Origin: Promicromonospora umidemergens
GTDB taxonomy: Bacteria; Actinomycetota; Actinomycetes; Actinomycetales; Cellulomonadaceae
Assembly (NCBI RefSeq): GCF_024171995.1
Contig: NZ_JAMTCT010000009.1
Span: 124,001-188,000, forward strand
Direction: 5' to 3'
Length of the DNA stretch: 64,000 nucleotides
Shown here in pieces: positions 27,701 through 35,533 of this stretch. The notes beneath the pieces were generated by a model that was not told the DNA's origin, searched no databases, and saw only the letters and a list, made by a program, of their open reading frames with translations. How positions within the stretch are numbered: the stretch's first letter is position 1; every line of letters begins with the position of its first letter. Both the position numbers and the translations under genes were made by a program.

Positions 27701-27841
27701 GCGGCTCCGGTGGCCGGCGCACGCACCGTGAGCCTGATCGAGGACGACGTCGAGGGTGGCCCGGCGGACCTGACGGGGCACGGCGTCGCGGTCGAGCTGA
27801 GCCCGTTCGAGGTCCGCACCCTGCGGTTCACGCGGGCCTGA
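24785..27841 (+). CDS. Alpha-mannosidase, GH38
   Basis: 1018 aa, cytoplasmic (no signal peptide). GH38 catalytic zinc-site motif GHAHIDSAW (His259, Asp263), nucleophile Asp373 in WLPDSFGYSPALPQ, then FFTQKISWNQVNKFPHHTFWW and LQFHDILPGTS. It hydrolyses alpha-linked mannose from oligosaccharides or glycans. GGGGAGG precedes the ATG. Together with the solute-binding protein and GH92 downstream it marks an alpha-mannoside utilisation locus. Confidence 0.96.
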   Translation: MHDDITLTTGRARRVLTERIWPAVHGTSVPLDVEWHVLPGEPVSPQEGLALAMEPHEVGTPWGRAWGTTWFRLTGTVPADWAGRAVEAVIDLGFDASMPGFQSEALVYRPDGSPVKSINPRNQHVPVADAATGGERVELFLEGASNPVLLGHDLFQQTQEGDTRTSSPRPLYATRRMDLAIFEAEVHSLALDVEVLVELQAELPTGPRRMRILQALDDALDVLDLQRIPETAAGARAALADVLASPAEPSAHEISAVGHAHIDSAWLWPVRETIRKVARTTSSMADLIDRTDDFVYGMSSAQQYAWVKEHRPEVWARIKAAVASGRFLPLGGMWVESDTVMPSGEALARQFSQGQRFFEREFGLRTHGVWLPDSFGYSPALPQLVRRAGFDWFFTQKISWNQVNKFPHHTFWWEGIDGSRVLTHFPPMDTYNSQLSGEEVAKAAHQFRESRYATGSIAPVGWGDGGGGTTREMTGKADRLADLEGSAKVRWEHPDAFFERARAELVASGHGDSAVWVGELYLELHRATLTSQHRTKQGNRRNEQLLVEAEAWAATASARTGADYPYDELDALWQQVLLLQFHDILPGTSIAWVHRETVAQHAAITAGAQEVIERSLRTLVGEGDTVLRANPAVFAQAGVPALGVGPATSPTAAPSTLIELPGGGYVLANVLVQVTLDAAGHVTSAIDLATGRDAVAPGRQANVLQLHQDFPNKWDAWDVDRFYRNSVTDLRAAEKVTATVDDGVAVVTVHRTFSASSLDQVITLAPGSRTLEVSMETDWHEAEKFLKVAFPLDVRAEQIAAETQFGFTKRVTHTNTSWEAAKFETSMHRWVLAEEPGFGVGLVNDSVYGYDVTREVSDDGVAPASGAPEVTTTVRLSLLRAPRFPDPETDQGVQTHRYGLVVGVDTAAATEAGATFGARPRELRGASGVEPLVSVSGGVTLSAVKLADDRSGDLVVRVYEALGRRASGTVTVAAPVAGARTVSLIEDDVEGGPADLTGHGVAVELSPFEVRTLRFTRA

Positions 27842-27857
27842 GGCTCGTTCCTGACCC

Positions 27858-27897
27858 GCCGGACCGACAGTTCACCCGCGTGACCTGTCGGTCCGGC
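27858..27897 (+). terminator. Hairpin downstream of GH38
   Basis: A 13-bp perfect stem (27858-27870/27885-27897) continues past one mismatch into 4 more pairs (27872-27875/27880-27883). It separates GH38 from the solute-binding-protein promoter. Confidence 0.7.
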
Positions 27898-27916
27898 ACG
27901 CCAGGAGGAGCTCGTC

Positions 27917-27966
27917 TTGACACCATCGGGGGCACGCGACAGCCTGCTGGGGCTCAAGCGCTTGAG
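27917..27966 (+). promoter_or_regulatory. Promoter with LacI-type operator for the solute-binding protein
   Basis: The -35 TTGACA (27917-27922), 17 bp, and a -10-like CAGCCT (27940-27945) are followed by a perfect 14-bp palindrome CTCAAGCGCTTGAG (27953-27966) at the expected start point. The central CG and AAGCGCTT core are typical of LacI-family operators. Confidence 0.65.
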
Positions 27967-28036
27967 AGGTGCTGGCCCGGGCAGCACCAGCATGGACGAC
28001 CAGGACGCGACGAAGCATCTGCTGGAAGGAACTGTC

Positions 28037-29323
28037 ATGAAGCTCAGGAGGATCGGGGCGGCCGGAGCGGCCCTGACCGTGCTGGCTGCCCTCGGCAGCT
28101 GTTCCTTCAGCGGTACGGACGGCACGGAGACGGCCACCGGTGTGCAACCGGTGAGCGGGGTGACCGGTGCGGTCACGCTCCAGACCTGGGCGCTCGAACC
28201 CAGCTTCACCCAGTACGTCGAGGGTGTGATCGACGACTTCGAGCGGGAGTACCCCGGCACGACGGTGACGTGGCTCGACCAGCCGGGCGACGGCTACTCG
28301 GAGAAGGTGCTCTCGCAGGCCGCGGCCGGCGAGCTGCCCGACGTCACGAACCTGCCCCCGGACTTCGCCCTCCAGCTGGCCCGCGAAGGGCTCCTCACGG
28401 ACATCGCGGGAGTCGACGAGACCCTCGCGGACACCTACGTGCCCGGCGCGCTGGAGGCGTACCGGTACGCGGGTGTCGACGGCACGTTCGGATACCCGTG
28501 GTACCTGACCACGGACCTGAACTACTGGAACACCGAGATGTTCGAGAACGCCGGCCTCGACCCGGCGGCGCCGCCCACCACCCTCGTCGAGCTCGTCGAG
28601 CAGGCGCGCACCATGATGGACACCACCGGCGACTACCTCATGAGCCGTACGCCCGGCCTGGGCGACTTCGCGGCCGCCGGCCTCCCGGTGCTGTCCGACG
28701 ACGGCACCGAGTTCACGTTCAACACGCCCGAGGCGGCCGAGCTGCTCGACGTCTACCGCGCCGCGTACGCCGACGGGCTCCTACCGGACGACGTGCTCAC
28801 CGACGCCTACCTCGGCAACAGCAGGCTCTTCATCGAGGGCAGGGTGGCGTGGTCGACGGGCGGCGGCAACTTCATCAACAGGGTGATCAAGACCAACCCG
28901 GCGCTGGAGGGCAAGATCGCCTCGTCGCCGTACCTGGGCGCCACCCCGCTGTACGTGCAGGGACTGTCAGTCTCGGAGGAGTCGGCGAACCGGCCGGCGG
29001 CGATCGCGCTGGCGCGGTTCATGACGAACGCCGCCAACCAAGAGGCGTTCGCCGCCGAGGTGCCCGGCGTCTTCCCGTCGACCACCGCCTCGCAGGAGAA
29101 CCCTGACCTCGCCCAGAGCGACGGCACCCCGCAGGGCGCCGCCAAGGAGATCGCGTTCAGCAGCCTCCCCACGGCCGAGGTGCTCCAGCCGATGGAGGTC
29201 GACGAGGCGATGACCACCGTCATCAACCAGCAGCTCGTGGCGGCGATCGCGGGGGACAAGACCTCGCGGGACGCCCTCGACGCGGCGGTGGAGGAGTGCA
29301 ACAAGCTGCTCGCCGACCTCTGA
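28037..29323 (+). CDS. ABC transporter solute-binding lipoprotein (family 1)
   Basis: 428 aa. Lipoprotein signal with lipobox LGSC (Cys22), then a periplasmic-binding fold: VTLQTWALEPSFTQYVEGVIDDFEREYPG, YSEKVLSQAAAGELPDV, YPWYLTTDLNYWNTEMFENAG. The family captures sugars or oligosaccharides for an ABC importer; an alpha-mannoside ligand is inferred from GH38 and GH92 on either side. No permease or ATPase gene follows, so the importer is incomplete here. GGAAGG precedes the ATG; an upstream frame starting at 27917 lies over the promoter and is not coding. Confidence 0.92.
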   Translation: MKLRRIGAAGAALTVLAALGSCSFSGTDGTETATGVQPVSGVTGAVTLQTWALEPSFTQYVEGVIDDFEREYPGTTVTWLDQPGDGYSEKVLSQAAAGELPDVTNLPPDFALQLAREGLLTDIAGVDETLADTYVPGALEAYRYAGVDGTFGYPWYLTTDLNYWNTEMFENAGLDPAAPPTTLVELVEQARTMMDTTGDYLMSRTPGLGDFAAAGLPVLSDDGTEFTFNTPEAAELLDVYRAAYADGLLPDDVLTDAYLGNSRLFIEGRVAWSTGGGNFINRVIKTNPALEGKIASSPYLGATPLYVQGLSVSEESANRPAAIALARFMTNAANQEAFAAEVPGVFPSTTASQENPDLAQSDGTPQGAAKEIAFSSLPTAEVLQPMEVDEAMTTVINQQLVAAIAGDKTSRDALDAAVEECNKLLADL

Positions 29324-29333
29324 CAGCACGACA

Positions 29334-29530
29334 GTGCCGACGGACGTCTCGCAGGTCGAGGCCGCGGCAGCCACCCGGGCGCTCGTCGCCCGCGACGAAA
29401 GGCCTACTGCAATCGCCTACGACTCCGACGTCGCCGCGCTCGCGGGCGTCACCGTACTGACAGAAGCCCGGCTCGGCGAGCTCGTGGCGACGACGTCGCC
29501 GTCGCTGGTCGGCGTCCGGGAGGGGGTGGC
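29334..29530 (+). pseudogene. Remnant of a LacI-family regulator
   Basis: A 66-codon frame from GTG 29334 holds ERPTAIAYDSDVAALAGV, like the RPTAI-NDxMA-G segment late in LacI effector domains. In the next frame, 29486-29509 reads GDDVAVAG, matching the following VPDDVxVVG block, so a frameshift separates them. The DNA-binding end and the rest of the effector domain are missing. The current frame's stop overlaps the GH92 ATG (ATGA), so it may still be translated as a coupler. Confidence 0.55.
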
Positions 29531-32500
29531 ATGACCGGGCCCGCACACGTCCCGGCAGGCCGACCCGGGGTCGGCCTGACCAGCGTGGACGCACAACGGA
29601 TCAGCCACAGCGGCGAGGGTCGCACGGTGGTGCTCGACGGGCTGGACGTACCGCTCGAGGCCGGCGTCACCCTGCGTTACACCCTCCTGCCGGTGCTCGA
29701 CACCGACCTCACCTACCGCTCGACCTACGTCGCGATCGACCTGCTGCTCGACGACGGCACGTGGCTCTCGCAGACCGACCCCGGGCGCGCGCTCACCGAC
29801 CAGCACGGGATGCTCGCGACCGCCGTCGGGCAGGGGGACGCGCGGATCCTGGTGCCCGACCACTGGAACCTGGTCCGCGTCGACCTGGACCGCGTGGCCG
29901 AACGGGTGCCCGGTCGGCGCGTCCGCGCGGCCGCCGTCGTCACCGCACCGCCGGACGGCGGCGGCACGGAGGTATGGCTCGACGCCGTGACCGTGGCGCC
30001 ACGCGCCGTCCGTACCGTGACCGGCCGGACGGACCTCGTCGACACCCGGCGCGGCACCCACTCGTCGAGCGAGTACTCGCGCGGGAACACCGTGCCCGCG
30101 GCGGCGGTGCCGAACGGCTTCACGATGTGGGTGCCGCTGACCGACGCGTCGTCGGCGAGCTGGCTGTACTCCTGGGCCGCGCACAACGGGCCGGACAACC
30201 GGCCGCGCCTGCAGGGCGTCGGCATCTCGCACGAGCCCAGCCCGTGGATGGGGGACCGCGACCAGCTCGCGTTCCACCTCGTCCCCGTCCGGCCCGACGA
30301 CGAAGGGGTGCCCGACGCCGGCCTGGAGTCCCGTGCCATCGGGTTCTCGCACGACGACGAGACGGCCCGCCCGCACCGGTACACCGTCGACCTGGACGAC
30401 GGCGCCCGGGTCGACGTCGCGGCGTCCGACCACGGCGGCATGCTCCGGTTCACCTTCCCGCCGGGGGCCACGTCCGGGCACCTGATCATCGACGCGGTGA
30501 GCGACGCGGGCGCGGACGGCCCGCCCGCTGCGGTGACGGTCCACGACGACGGCACGCTCACCGGCTGGAGCGACCACGGGAGCGTGCTCTCGGTCGGCCG
30601 CAGCCGCATGTACGTCGTGGGCCAGGTGTCCCGGCCGGTGCTGCGCACGGGCCGGGCCAACGGCCGGGACCACGCCACCTTCGCGACCGTCGCTCTGGAC
30701 CCCGCCGGCGGCGACGACCTGGCGAGCCGCACGGTCGAGGTCCGCGTGGCGACGTCGTACATCAGCGAGGACCTGGCCTGGCGCGCCCTGGAGCGCGAGG
30801 TCAGCGGGTCCTTCTCCGAGGTCGCCGAGCACACACGGGCGCAGTGGGAGGAGCGCCTCGGCGTGCTCGACGTCGAGGGCGCCACCGAGGAGCAGCAGGT
30901 CACGCTCTACTCGAACCTCTACCGGCTGAACCTGTACCCGTCGTCATACACGGAGGTGGGGACCGACGGGACACCCGTGCACGCCTCGCCCGTGCTCGAC
31001 GGCGCACCCGTCCTGCCCGGCGAGATGTTCGTCAACCACGGGTTCTGGGACACCTACCGCACCTGCTGGCCCGCCTACGCGCTGCTGTACCCGGACGTCG
31101 CGGCGCGCCTCGCGGACGGGTTCGTGCAGCAGTACCGCGAGGGTGGCTGGGTGGCCCGGTGGTCGTCGCCGGGCTACGCCGACCTGATGACCGGCACCTC
31201 GTCCGACGTCGCCTTCGCCGACCTCTACCTCCGCGGCGTCACCCTGCCCGACCCGCTCGCCACCTACGACGCTGGCCTGCGCAACGCGACGGCCCTGCCC
31301 ACCCGGTCCGGCGTCGGCCGCAAGGGCCAGGACTTCGCGCTCACCCACGGCTGGGTGCCGCGCGACGTCGACGAGTCCGTGTCCTGGAGCCTCGAGGGCT
31401 ACATCAACGACGCCGGGCTGGCCCGGATGGCCGAGGCGCTCGCGGACGCGCCCGGCACTCCCGAGAAGCGTCGGCGCGCCCTGCGCGACGATGCCGCCTA
31501 CCTGCGGCAGAGCTCGCTCGGGTACGTGCACCTCTTCGACCCGGGGGCGGCGTTCTTCCGGGGGCGCGACCGGGACGGCTCGTTCGGTGCGGGACCGTTC
31601 GACCCGGGGGAGTGGGGCGGGGACTACACGGAGTCCGACGCCTGGAACTTCCTCTTCCACCCGGTGCACGACGGCGCGGGCCTGGCCGGCCTGCACGGCG
31701 GGCGAGCCGGGCTCGAGCGACTGCTGGAGCGGTTCTCCGCAACCCCCGAGCGGGCGGACAGGCCGGGCACCTACGGGTTCGTGATCCACGAGATGGTCGA
31801 GGCGCGCGACGTGCGCCTGGGCCAGCTGGGACAGTCCAACCAGGTGTCGCACCACATCCCGTACACGTGGCTGGTCGCCGGACGGCCGGACCGCACGCAG
31901 GAGACGGTGCGCGAGATCCTCGCGCGGCTGTGGACCGGCAACGAGATCGGGCAGGGGTACCACGGCGACGAGGACAACGGCGAGATGTCCGCCTGGTACG
32001 TGCTGTCGGCGCTGGGCCTGTACCCGCTGGAGATCGGTTCGTCGCGCTGGGCCGTCACCTCGCCGCTCTTCGAGCGGGTAGTGGTGCACCGGCCCGACGG
32101 CGACCTGGTGGTCGAGGCGCCCGACGCCGCCGACCGCTGGTACGTGGCGGGTCTGGACGTGTCGGACGCCGACGGGGTGACGCGGGCGGTCACCGCCCCG
32201 TCGGTGGACCAGAGCGACCTGACCGGCGGGGCGACGCTGCGGTTCGCGCTGTCCGGTACGCCGACCGGCTGGGGTGTCCCGGTGGACAGCTCCGCGCGGG
32301 GCGGCGGTGCGGACGCACCCGGCCGGTCGGTGCTCGGGCGTCCGTGGCGGCGGGCGGTGGGCACCTGGCACGGTGCCGGGGGCGCGCTGCCGCACCTGAC
32401 GGACGGAGAGCTCGCGACGTCGGCCGGTGTCGACGGCGCTGTCGAGTGGCGGTCTGCGGGCGACGTCCCGCCGGGTGCGACGCTGCGCGCCTACACACTG

Positions 32501-32713
32501 ATCTCCGGGCTACAGGACGAACCGGCGCCGCCGTCGGCATGGCGGCTGGTCGCCGACGACGGGCGCGTGCTCGACGAGCGGAGCGGCGAGGAGTGGGCCT
32601 GGCCGAGCCAGCTGCGGCCCTTCGTGCTCGACGAACCCGTACCGCTGACGGGCCTCCGGCTGGAGGTGCTCGGCGGGGGCAGCCTCGCGCAGATCGAGGT
32701 GCTCCTGGACTAG
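29531..32713 (+). CDS. Alpha-1,2-mannosidase-like GH92
   Basis: 1060 aa. GH92 signatures: DTRRGTHSSSEYSRGNT, NHGFWDTYRTCWPAYALLYPD, EGGWVARWSSPGYADLMTG, and the catalytic-loop GYHGDEDNGEMSAWYVLSALGLYP. GH92 enzymes are Ca2+-dependent exo-alpha-mannosidases acting on N-glycans or yeast mannan. An N-terminal beta-rich region of about 180 residues precedes the GH92 core and a small beta domain follows it. No signal peptide is seen, so it is probably cytoplasmic. GGAGGG lies upstream of the ATG. Confidence 0.94.
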   Translation: MTGPAHVPAGRPGVGLTSVDAQRISHSGEGRTVVLDGLDVPLEAGVTLRYTLLPVLDTDLTYRSTYVAIDLLLDDGTWLSQTDPGRALTDQHGMLATAVGQGDARILVPDHWNLVRVDLDRVAERVPGRRVRAAAVVTAPPDGGGTEVWLDAVTVAPRAVRTVTGRTDLVDTRRGTHSSSEYSRGNTVPAAAVPNGFTMWVPLTDASSASWLYSWAAHNGPDNRPRLQGVGISHEPSPWMGDRDQLAFHLVPVRPDDEGVPDAGLESRAIGFSHDDETARPHRYTVDLDDGARVDVAASDHGGMLRFTFPPGATSGHLIIDAVSDAGADGPPAAVTVHDDGTLTGWSDHGSVLSVGRSRMYVVGQVSRPVLRTGRANGRDHATFATVALDPAGGDDLASRTVEVRVATSYISEDLAWRALEREVSGSFSEVAEHTRAQWEERLGVLDVEGATEEQQVTLYSNLYRLNLYPSSYTEVGTDGTPVHASPVLDGAPVLPGEMFVNHGFWDTYRTCWPAYALLYPDVAARLADGFVQQYREGGWVARWSSPGYADLMTGTSSDVAFADLYLRGVTLPDPLATYDAGLRNATALPTRSGVGRKGQDFALTHGWVPRDVDESVSWSLEGYINDAGLARMAEALADAPGTPEKRRRALRDDAAYLRQSSLGYVHLFDPGAAFFRGRDRDGSFGAGPFDPGEWGGDYTESDAWNFLFHPVHDGAGLAGLHGGRAGLERLLERFSATPERADRPGTYGFVIHEMVEARDVRLGQLGQSNQVSHHIPYTWLVAGRPDRTQETVREILARLWTGNEIGQGYHGDEDNGEMSAWYVLSALGLYPLEIGSSRWAVTSPLFERVVVHRPDGDLVVEAPDAADRWYVAGLDVSDADGVTRAVTAPSVDQSDLTGGATLRFALSGTPTGWGVPVDSSARGGGADAPGRSVLGRPWRRAVGTWHGAGGALPHLTDGELATSAGVDGAVEWRSAGDVPPGATLRAYTLISGLQDEPAPPSAWRLVADDGRVLDERSGEEWAWPSQLRPFVLDEPVPLTGLRLEVLGGGSLAQIEVLLD

Positions 32714-32731
32714 CGCCGGGTGCCCGGAGTC

Positions 32732-32768
32732 GCCCGGCGGCGGCTCCGGGCGGAGGTCGCCGCCGGGC
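32732..32768. terminator. 11-bp hairpin between converging genes
   Basis: Arms 32732-32742 and 32758-32768 pair perfectly. It fills the space between the GH92 stop and the minus-strand oxidoreductase stop at 32770. Confidence 0.65.
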
Positions 32769-32769
32769 C

Positions 32770-33690
32770 TCAGTCCACCAGGAGCACCGTCTTGCCGGCC
32801 GCTCGCCGAGCGCCGGGCCCGACTGCGTCGGCGAGCTCCCGCCACGGCCGGACGGCGCCGACCGCCGGATCGAGCCGCCCGGCGTGGATCTCGTGCGCGA
32901 GCCACGTCATGTCGGGGCCCAGGTCCGTCTCCGCCCCGAGGAAGAAGGTGCTCAGGGAGCGGTCGTGCCGGCCGTCGTCGCCATACAGGTCGCCGAGAAC
33001 GAAGCGCTCCTCCTCCCCGGCCGCATGACCGAGGGCGACGAGGGTGCCGCCCGGCTCGAGCCGCGCGAACGCGCGCACCAGGTGCGGGCCGCCCAGCAGG
33101 TCCAGCGCCCCGGCCACGTCCGCACGCAGCTCTTCCGGGGAGGCGACGACCTCGTGCGCGCCGAGGGCGCGCAGACGCTCGTGCGCGGCCGGGTCCCGGG
33201 TGGTGGCGACGACCTCTGCCCCGCCGCGGGCGGCGAGCTGCACGGCGAACAGGCCGACGGCGCTGGTCCCGCCCACGATCAGCACCCGGCGGCCCAGGAC
33301 GGGGCCGAGCCGGCGGAGCCCGCGCAGCGCACTGGTGGCGGCGACCGGTACGACGCTCAGCGGCCCGAGGTCGGCGCCCCGGGGAGCGAGTCCTACGGAC
33401 TCCGCGGTCACGAGCCGGCGCCGGGCCCAAGCGCCGGGCGTGCCGAGCGAGACCACCTCCTGCCCGAGCCGTGGGCCCGTCCCGTCGGCGGCCTCCGCCA
33501 CGACGACACCCGCGGCGTCCCAGCCGGGGATCGTGCCGTCGGGGTGCTGCGCCAGCATCTCGAGGTCGCCGTGGTTGGGGGCGAAGGCCCGCACCTCGAT
33601 GACCGCGTCGTGCGGTCCGGGGACGGGGTCAGCCACCTCACGCAGGGCGAGGTGGCCGGGGGACGAGTGGTCTACGGTCCATGCGAGCAT
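32770..33690 (-). CDS. Zinc-independent MDR-family oxidoreductase
   Basis: 306 aa, medium-chain dehydrogenase/quinone-reductase fold: N-terminal GroES-like part (PGHLALREVADPVPGPHDAVIEV, GWDAAGVVV) and Rossmann motif VLIVGGTSAVGLFAVQLA for NAD(P). No structural zinc cysteines are visible. The ATG at 33690 is chosen because a minus-strand TACAGT ends 6 nt before it; the longer frame overlaps the divergent TetR gene. It is the likely target of that TetR. Confidence 0.88.
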   Translation of the reverse strand: MLAWTVDHSSPGHLALREVADPVPGPHDAVIEVRAFAPNHGDLEMLAQHPDGTIPGWDAAGVVVAEAADGTGPRLGQEVVSLGTPGAWARRRLVTAESVGLAPRGADLGPLSVVPVAATSALRGLRRLGPVLGRRVLIVGGTSAVGLFAVQLAARGGAEVVATTRDPAAHERLRALGAHEVVASPEELRADVAGALDLLGGPHLVRAFARLEPGGTLVALGHAAGEEERFVLGDLYGDDGRHDRSLSTFFLGAETDLGPDMTWLAHEIHAGRLDPAVGAVRPWRELADAVGPGARRAAGKTVLLVD

Positions 33691-33696
33691 GGCGCT

Positions 33697-33736
33697 ACTG
33701 TATGCCAAGTGCCACTGAGTGCCAGTTTGGTAGGCT
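33697..33736. promoter_or_regulatory. Back-to-back leaderless promoters of the oxidoreductase and TetR genes
   Basis: Minus-strand -10 TACAGT (33697-33702) lies 6 nt from the oxidoreductase ATG, with a -35-like CTGGCA at 33720-33725. Plus-strand -10 TAGGCT (33731-33736) lies 6 nt from the TetR ATG. Three TGCCA repeats lie between (33703, 33710 and 33720) and could form the operator. Confidence 0.6.
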
Positions 33737-33742
33737 CGCCGC

Positions 33743-34381
33743 ATGACGACGCAGCCCGGAAGCGGCACGCTCCGTAGCAGGCGCATCGCGCGCAGCAGGC
33801 AGCGGCTGGTGGAGACGGCGCTGCCGGCCTTCACCGAGCGCGGGTACGAGGCGGTGACCGTCGACTGGCTGTGCGACCAGGCCGAAGTGTCCAAGCGGAG
33901 CTTCTTCCGCTACTTCGACGGCAAGGAGGACCTCGCGCTCACCCCGCTGAACGACGTCTGGCGCCTCCTGATCGCGGACCTCGACACGGTGCTCGACCGG
34001 AGCGGGCCCCTGCTGGAGGTGCTGGGCGAGGCGCTCGTCGCCGTCGTCGAGCAGATGCCGCCCGGGTGGGAGCGGCTGGCGGTCCTGAGCGCCCGCCTCA
34101 GCGGCACCACGCCGGCAGTCGACGCCGCCGGGCTGCTCGTGTGCGAGGGCTTCACGGACCAGGTGGTCGGTGCGATCACGCAGAGGCTGCCGGGCTCGTC
34201 CGGCGCCGAGCTCTCCGCGCGGGTCGTGTGCGCCGTTGCGGTCGCCGGGCACCGGGCCGCCGTGGACGCCTGGCAGTCCGAGCCCGGCGCCGAGACCACG
34301 GCGACCCGCGGTGAGCTGTGCGCACTGCTGCGGGAGTCGTTCGCTGCGGCCCCGGCGGCCCTGGAGATCCGGCTTCCGTGA
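33743..34381 (+). CDS. TetR-family transcriptional regulator
   Basis: 212 aa. N-terminal TetR helix-turn-helix: RQRLVETALPAFTERGYEAVTV, then LCDQAEVSKRSFFRYFDGKEDLAL. The C-terminal ligand domain resembles the acyl-CoA-like group (repeated helices, DAWQSEPG near the end). Divergent from the oxidoreductase with a shared 52-bp intergenic region, so it probably autoregulates and controls that gene. Leaderless ATG. Confidence 0.92.
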   Translation: MTTQPGSGTLRSRRIARSRQRLVETALPAFTERGYEAVTVDWLCDQAEVSKRSFFRYFDGKEDLALTPLNDVWRLLIADLDTVLDRSGPLLEVLGEALVAVVEQMPPGWERLAVLSARLSGTTPAVDAAGLLVCEGFTDQVVGAITQRLPGSSGAELSARVVCAVAVAGHRAAVDAWQSEPGAETTATRGELCALLRESFAAAPAALEIRLP

Positions 34382-34392
34382 CGGCCGGCCCG

Positions 34393-35346
34393 TCAGGACC
34401 CGACGACGTCGGACGCGTGCGCGAACCAGCTGGCACGCCCGCCGCCGTCGTGCCCGACGGAGTTGAAGTACTCCCAGCCGAAGACGCCGCCGAAGTCCGG
34501 GTGCCGCGCCGCCAGGGTGCCGACCGTGGCGTCGAAGGTGGGCCAGTCCACGTACCCGCTGCAGTTGGCCGGGTTGGTGACCGTGCCCGCCACGACGCGG
34601 TCCGGGGCGAAGCCGTTGGCGAGGATCTGGTCGTACACCCTGGTGGACGACAGGTCGCCCCAGCCGCAGTAGAACTGGGTGTTGTACCAGTCGATCTTGT
34701 CGCCGGCCCGGCGCTCGAGCTCCGCGTAGGAGAAACCGCCGGAGAAGCTGGTCCGGCCGGCCATGTCGGTGGCGACGGGTGTGAGCGTGACGACGAAGTC
34801 CGGCCCGAAGTCGGCCCGCAGCGTGTCGACCAGGTGGATCGTGTCCGCCAGCGAGAACGTCTCCTCGATGTCGAGGTCCACGCCGTCGAGGCCGTAGGCG
34901 CGCAGGAAGTCCCGCAGCACCGGGTAGAAGCGGTCGAAGTCCTCGCGCAGGTACCGGTACGTGCCCGGTGCGGCGCCGCCGACGAACGCGCTGACCGTGA
35001 CGCCCTGGTCCTGCATGGTCGCCAGGTCGTCCCACATCACGCCCAGCTCGGGGTGGTCGGCCGGGATGTCGTTGACCGTGAGGGAGGCGTCGGCGTTCAG
35101 GTGGATGGCGCCCACGTTGACGTCCGTGACCGAGCCGAGCAGCGGCTTGGGGTCGACGTAGCGGCGGACGCCGTCGGAGCCGGTCTCGTAGATCGTCTGG
35201 TAGAAGGCGAGCACCCGGTGGGAAGCGGCGGCCGACTCGGGCTTCTGATCGTGCTCGGGCGCTGAGCTGGCCGGCCCTGCCGATGCGGTCAGTGCCAGCA
35301 GGCCGGCCGCGAGGGCGGCGCCGATTCGTACGAGCGAGCGAGACAT
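34393..35346 (-). CDS. Secreted GH18 family glycosidase (endo-beta-N-acetylglucosaminidase-like)
   Basis: 317 aa with a Sec signal peptide (cleavage near SAGPASSA-PEH). The GH18 motif DGVDLDIEE has the catalytic Glu at residue 161, and HRVLAFYQTIYE, VSAFVGGAAPG, DWYNTQFYCGWGD and GGVFGWEYFNS are barrel elements. The compact single domain without a CBM resembles endo-GlcNAcases that cut the chitobiose core of N-glycans more than chitinases, which would suit the nearby mannosidases; substrate is inferred. GGGAG precedes the ATG. It converges with TetR. Confidence 0.88.
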   Translation of the reverse strand: MSRSLVRIGAALAAGLLALTASAGPASSAPEHDQKPESAAASHRVLAFYQTIYETGSDGVRRYVDPKPLLGSVTDVNVGAIHLNADASLTVNDIPADHPELGVMWDDLATMQDQGVTVSAFVGGAAPGTYRYLREDFDRFYPVLRDFLRAYGLDGVDLDIEETFSLADTIHLVDTLRADFGPDFVVTLTPVATDMAGRTSFSGGFSYAELERRAGDKIDWYNTQFYCGWGDLSSTRVYDQILANGFAPDRVVAGTVTNPANCSGYVDWPTFDATVGTLAARHPDFGGVFGWEYFNSVGHDGGGRASWFAHASDVVGS

Positions 35347-35473
35347 CGTTGGCTCCCTTGGTCCCGATGCGGTGTCGTGAGCGAGCCGTCGCGACGGTAG
35401 CGGGGCAGAACGCCGTCGGGCAAGGAATCCCACCAGATCTTGCGGAGATCCCTGATGCGTTCTCGGGCAGCAC

Positions 35474-35504
35474 GAAGGCCGGGCCCCAGTGGGACCCGGC
35501 CTTC
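35474..35504 (-). terminator. Hairpin downstream of catalase
   Basis: A 10-bp stem (35474-35483/35495-35504), then a mismatch and 3 more pairs around a 3-nt loop. It begins 30 nt past the katA stop on the minus strand. Confidence 0.7.
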
Positions 35505-35533
35505 CTACTGCCGTGCTGGAGTGCTGTGCTGGA

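Noticed and set aside
29761-33777. 1338-codon plus-strand frame across GH92 and the oxidoreductase
   Set aside because: Out-of-frame shadow, rich in Arg/Ala/Gly, running across two real genes on opposite strands.
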